Assembly: GCA_027012915.1 (NCBI GenBank)
Contig: JALUYN010000669.1
Location: forward strand, 1-5,566
Length of the DNA stretch: 5,566 nucleotides
DNA from: Cellvibrionaceae bacterium
GTDB taxonomy: Bacteria > Pseudomonadota > Gammaproteobacteria > Pseudomonadales > Cellvibrionaceae
Direction: 5' to 3'
The translations under genes were made by a program, and so were the position numbers. Position 1 is the stretch's first letter; the number at the start of each line of letters is the position of its first letter. Positions 2,870-5,566 of the stretch are shown one piece after another. The notes beneath the pieces were generated by a model. The model searched no databases, was not told the origin of the DNA, and worked only from the letters and a program-made list of their open reading frames with translations.

Positions 2870-3883
2870 ATGCGTTGGATGGTTTTGCTTTTCTTACTTA
2901 TGCCGGTACAGGCGATGGCAGCTGGTGCGCAAGGGGTGGATGGCGTCGATTGGCGCAGTGGTTTTGTGCGAGCGACGGGGGTCGGTGTGCCGCCGGCGAG
3001 CGCTAGGCACATTGCACAGCAGCATGCGATGGCCTGTCGAGCGGCGACGGTGGTTGCACAGCGTAATCTGCTCGAAGAGACGCAGGGTGTGCGCATCGAC
3101 AGTATGACGCTGGTCAAGGATGCGATGGTGGAGAGTGATATCATTCGCACGCAGGTGAAGGGGATCGTCAAGGGGGCGCGTAAGGTGCGTCAGACATTGA
3201 TGGAGGATGGCTCCTGTGAGGTAACAATGGCCATGCCGATCTCCGGACCGCTCTTCTCGACATTGATCTCCGAAAAGAAATTTCATCAATTGACTCAGGA
3301 CAGCAAACGGGTGAGCGAGGCTGATTTCTCCGCACAGGTTCACCGCTTGGTGGCGAAATTTCACGCGCTGGGGCTGATTCCGGAGGCGCATGCCGATACG
3401 GTGCCGGCGATTACACTAGAGAATCCGGCGCAGCTGAAGTTGGCAAAGAGACTGGAGAAGGCCTTCCGTCAGCAGGGAGATCAGCTGGGGATGATGCTGA
3501 TTCAGCAGGCGATCACCCACTACGAAGGCGAGCGCGACTACACCGGCATTGTGATTGATGCTACCGGCGTGCCAGCGTTTAATTTGGCCGAACTGCCATG
3601 GATTCGTGATGCATCGGGTGCGAAATTGTACCCCAATGGCGACACCCCTTACGATGTGGTGCGCTCTAATCTGCCGGTGGCGTATGATTTCGACATGGAG
3701 GATGCGACTCGCAACAAACGAGTGGCCACCAAGCCGGTGAAGTTGAATGCTGTTTCGACTTATCACTCTAGGGATTCGGATTTGGTGCTGGATGCCGAGG
3801 GGAGTCGGCGGTTTATTGAGTTGATGAAGCATGGTGTGATCAATAAACAGGCGAGAATTATGATTGTGGTAAACGAGGAGTAG
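2870..3883 (+). CDS. Secreted LPP20-like protein, 337 aa
   Basis: ATG 2870 is chosen because GGAGG (2858-2862) stands 7 nt before it and because it begins with a clean signal peptide, MRWMVLLFLLMPVQAMAA, cleaved near residue 17-18. No lipobox cysteine is present, so a soluble periplasmic protein is expected rather than a lipoprotein. The N-terminal domain (about 30-120), ATGVGVPP with an Ala-rich helix, RNLLEETQGV and DGSCEVTMAMP, resembles the LPP20/FlgT-N type fold. A helical middle follows (about 165-222). The C-terminal part (about 224-337), YTGIVIDATG, RDASGAKLYP, KRVATKPVKLNAV, SDLVLDAEGSRRF and ARIMIVVN, follows the pattern I know from LPP20-family C-termini. Family members are often flagellar or envelope associated; the role here is unknown. 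The gene starts a run of three same-strand genes. Confidence 0.8.
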   Translation: MRWMVLLFLLMPVQAMAAGAQGVDGVDWRSGFVRATGVGVPPASARHIAQQHAMACRAATVVAQRNLLEETQGVRIDSMTLVKDAMVESDIIRTQVKGIVKGARKVRQTLMEDGSCEVTMAMPISGPLFSTLISEKKFHQLTQDSKRVSEADFSAQVHRLVAKFHALGLIPEAHADTVPAITLENPAQLKLAKRLEKAFRQQGDQLGMMLIQQAITHYEGERDYTGIVIDATGVPAFNLAELPWIRDASGAKLYPNGDTPYDVVRSNLPVAYDFDMEDATRNKRVATKPVKLNAVSTYHSRDSDLVLDAEGSRRFIELMKHGVINKQARIMIVVNEE

Positions 3884-3907
3884 TAAGTGCGGCAAGGGGG
3901 TGCAGAG

Positions 3908-4702
3908 ATGATTCGCTTGCCATCGCTGCATTGCGCTGGAGCAGCTGGTGCGTTGGCGGTCTGCTTGCTGCTGCTCTGGTGGATGCCGACGGGTGTTGCT
4001 CCGGCTGATGCAGCACCGCTGGATGCGGCGAAAATCAATAAGTATCTTAAACACAAAACCAGCGTCATCATTCACGCCGAAAAGATGCTTGACCGAGGCG
4101 ACTCCGAGCAGGCCAAACAGCTGTTGGCAGCTGCGGTGAAGCGCTACCCCGATAACGATATTATCATCGCGCTTTATGCCCAATCGCTCTATGACCTGAA
4201 GGCGTTTGATCAATCGGAACGCTATTTTATGCGCGCCCTGCGACTGAATCCGAAAAATATCCGTGCTGAGAAGTATATTAAACAGATCCGCGATCTGCGC
4301 AGTACGACGGTCAGTGAAGATGCGCAGGAGTGGGAGGCGGTACTCAAGGATAAGATCGGCGATCTGATTGTCTTTGTGCTGAGTATCTGGCTTGGTACAT
4401 CGCTGAATACTTTTTATCGCAAAATGCTCGGCTGGTATCACTGGACGCGCGCCAAGCGGAGCTATCTGGATGAGCGCTATCAGGAGTTGGTGCGCATTCT
4501 GGAGGCGCATGTAGCTGAGAACGAGCAGGATCTGATCGACAAGTGTCTCCGCTTTATGCTGGCGCACTCGGATAAGAAACGGGTGCGCAGGATTTTGAAG
4601 GATTATGTGATTCGCGAGGATGATTTGCAGGTGCTGCTGCGCAGTATCGATCTGTTGGAACGCGCGAGCGGAGTACCGGATGCCAAGCAGAGCCGTTCTT
4701 GA
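3908..4702 (+). CDS. Membrane-anchored TPR protein, 264 aa
   Basis: ATG 3908 has AAGGGGG (3894-3900) 7 nt upstream and gives an N-terminal signal or anchor, MIRLPSLHCAGAAGALAVCL then LLLWW, with a possible cleavage after ADA near residue 36. GTG 3887 behind GAGGAG is an alternative that adds seven residues. Residues about 57-130 form tandem helix pairs with TPR spacing (MLDRGDSEQAKQLLAAAVKR, LYAQSLYDLKAFDQSERYFM, ALRLNPKN). A second hydrophobic segment lies at about 150-170 (IGDLIVFVLSIWLGTS), followed by a charged helical domain to the end. The TPR is therefore probably periplasmic, with the C-terminal domain on the other side. TPRs mediate protein contacts, so a partnership with the preceding secreted protein (24 bp away) is plausible. 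I recognise no named family. Confidence 0.8.
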   Translation: MIRLPSLHCAGAAGALAVCLLLLWWMPTGVAPADAAPLDAAKINKYLKHKTSVIIHAEKMLDRGDSEQAKQLLAAAVKRYPDNDIIIALYAQSLYDLKAFDQSERYFMRALRLNPKNIRAEKYIKQIRDLRSTTVSEDAQEWEAVLKDKIGDLIVFVLSIWLGTSLNTFYRKMLGWYHWTRAKRSYLDERYQELVRILEAHVAENEQDLIDKCLRFMLAHSDKKRVRRILKDYVIREDDLQVLLRSIDLLERASGVPDAKQSRS

Positions 4703-4720
4703 GTACGCGTAGGACGGCGT

Positions 4721-5566
4721 GTGGGTGAGGTGAGTCAGCAGCAGTACGCGCAGGAGAAGGCGGGCAGAGAGCGGTTGATGCGCTTGGCAACCTACGCCTC
4801 CACGATTGTGGCTGTGGCGTTGATTGTGGCCAAGATGGCAGCGTGGATGATGACCGGCTCGGTAAGCATGTTGGCGACGCTGCTCGACTCCTGCCTTGAT
4901 GCACTGGCTTCGGTGGTCAATCTGTTGGCGGTGCGTCATGCGTTAATGCCGGCGGATCGTGAGCATCGCTTTGGGCATGGAAAAGCCGAGGCACTGGCTG
5001 GATTGGGGCAGGCGACCTTTATCAGCGGCTCGGCTATTTTTCTGCTGCTCGAATCGTTTTCGCACCTCTGGCAGCCGCATCCCATTGCTGAACTGGGGGT
5101 AGGTCTGGCGGTGATGGTGGTGGCGATTGCGGCGACGATTGGCCTGATGCTGTTCCAGCGCCATGTTGTGTTGACGACCGGTTCGACCGCCATCAAGGCC
5201 GACTATCTCCACTACAAAACTGATCTGTTGGTCAATGGCAGCGTGATACTGGCGCTCTTGCTGGCGCATTTCGGCTGGCCGGGATTTGATCCACTGTTTG
5301 CCATCGGTATTGCACTCTTTGTGCTCTACAGCGCTTGGGAGATTGTCAGCGAGTCGCTTAATCTCTTGATGGATCGGGAGTTGCCGGATGCAGAGCGACA
5401 GCGCATCAAGACAATTGTGCGTGATCATCCGATGAGCCGTGGCATGCATGATTTGCGTACCCGTCGCTCCGGCACGACGCTCTTTATTCAGCTGCATCTG
5501 GAGCTCGATGATACGCTGACGCTGCTGGAGGCGCATCAGATCTCGGATGATGTGGAGGCGCATCTG
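4721..5566 (+). CDS. fieF: Cation diffusion facilitator, FieF/YiiP type (3' end outside window)
   Basis: FieF is a homodimeric inner-membrane antiporter that exports Zn2+, Fe2+ or Cd2+ in exchange for protons. Six membrane segments are followed by a cytoplasmic metal-sensing domain. All metal ligands I can compare with E. coli YiiP are present at a constant offset of 11 residues: site A D56, D60, H164 and D168 (LLDSCLD, HYKTD); site B D79, H82 and H86 (DREHRFGHGKAE); site C H243 and H259 (MHDLRTRRSG, IQLHLELD). The equivalents of H283 and D285 lie past the window end, which cuts off roughly 20-30 residues. GTG 4721 is chosen for AGGA at 4711-4714; GTG 4730 and ATG 4778 are possible, but the last would trim conserved N-terminal residues. 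It starts 18 bp after the TPR gene and is probably co-transcribed. No metal-responsive operator is visible before it. Confidence 0.94.
   Translation, partial: MGEVSQQQYAQEKAGRERLMRLATYASTIVAVALIVAKMAAWMMTGSVSMLATLLDSCLDALASVVNLLAVRHALMPADREHRFGHGKAEALAGLGQATFISGSAIFLLLESFSHLWQPHPIAELGVGLAVMVVAIAATIGLMLFQRHVVLTTGSTAIKADYLHYKTDLLVNGSVILALLLAHFGWPGFDPLFAIGIALFVLYSAWEIVSESLNLLMDRELPDAERQRIKTIVRDHPMSRGMHDLRTRRSGTTLFIQLHLELDDTLTLLEAHQISDDVEAHL

Noticed and set aside
3416..4939. Long minus-strand open frame of 507 codons
   Set aside because: It lies antisense to three genes with clear domains, signal peptides and ribosome binding sites. Its translation is His/Gln/Arg-rich without motifs, a shadow of the plus-strand codon usage.
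4943..5563. Minus-strand open frame of 206 codons
   Set aside because: It is antisense to fieF, whose ligand residues match E. coli YiiP throughout.

Overview
The window looks like proteobacterial chromosome in which an accessory, phage-like or island-like tract (about 1-2459) meets ordinary core chromosome (about 2460-5566) at a tRNA-Thr(CGU) gene. The organism cannot be named from this sequence. A proteobacterium of moderate GC is suggested by the FieF-type metal exporter, which aligns with the E. coli protein without gaps at every metal ligand I can compare, and by a tRNA that closely resembles E. coli thrW and encodes its own CCA end.

Left tract (1-1039). All recognisable genes here are on the plus strand and tightly packed. 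They are the C-terminal end of an unidentified protein with a TPH-repeat linker, two very short genes, and a single-stranded DNA-binding protein (ssb). Stops and starts overlap by one to four bases, as in phage replication cassettes. At least one of the short genes (508-650) appears frameshifted, although both of its coupled ends are intact.

Middle tract (1040-2459). Coding is sparse and the region is rich in repeats. A 13-bp motif occurs four times in perfect form, and two copies sit inside a 53-bp repeat that contains a hairpin. Other signals are a nested minus-strand terminator (1322-1371), an extended -10 box followed about 80 bp later by a terminator-like hairpin (possible small RNA), a pair of ACATGT-centred dyads 32 bp apart, and a few small ORFs. 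The plausible ones are 1745-1996 and 2340-2453. A minus-strand stretch at about 1050-1316 reads like a decayed gene. No integrase, transposase or CRISPR array is visible.

Boundary (2460-2535). An intact minus-strand tRNA-Thr(CGU) has its 3' end facing the accessory tract. This is the geometry expected if an element integrated at the tRNA 3' end, but the second att copy would lie outside the window.

Right tract (2536-5566). After about 330 bp of non-coding DNA comes a probable three-gene plus-strand operon: a secreted LPP20-like protein, a membrane-anchored TPR protein, and a fieF-like cation diffusion facilitator cut off by the window end. Spacing is short and each start has a usable ribosome binding site. 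The first two genes look like a periplasm/envelope pair of unknown function. Their link to metal export rests on position only.
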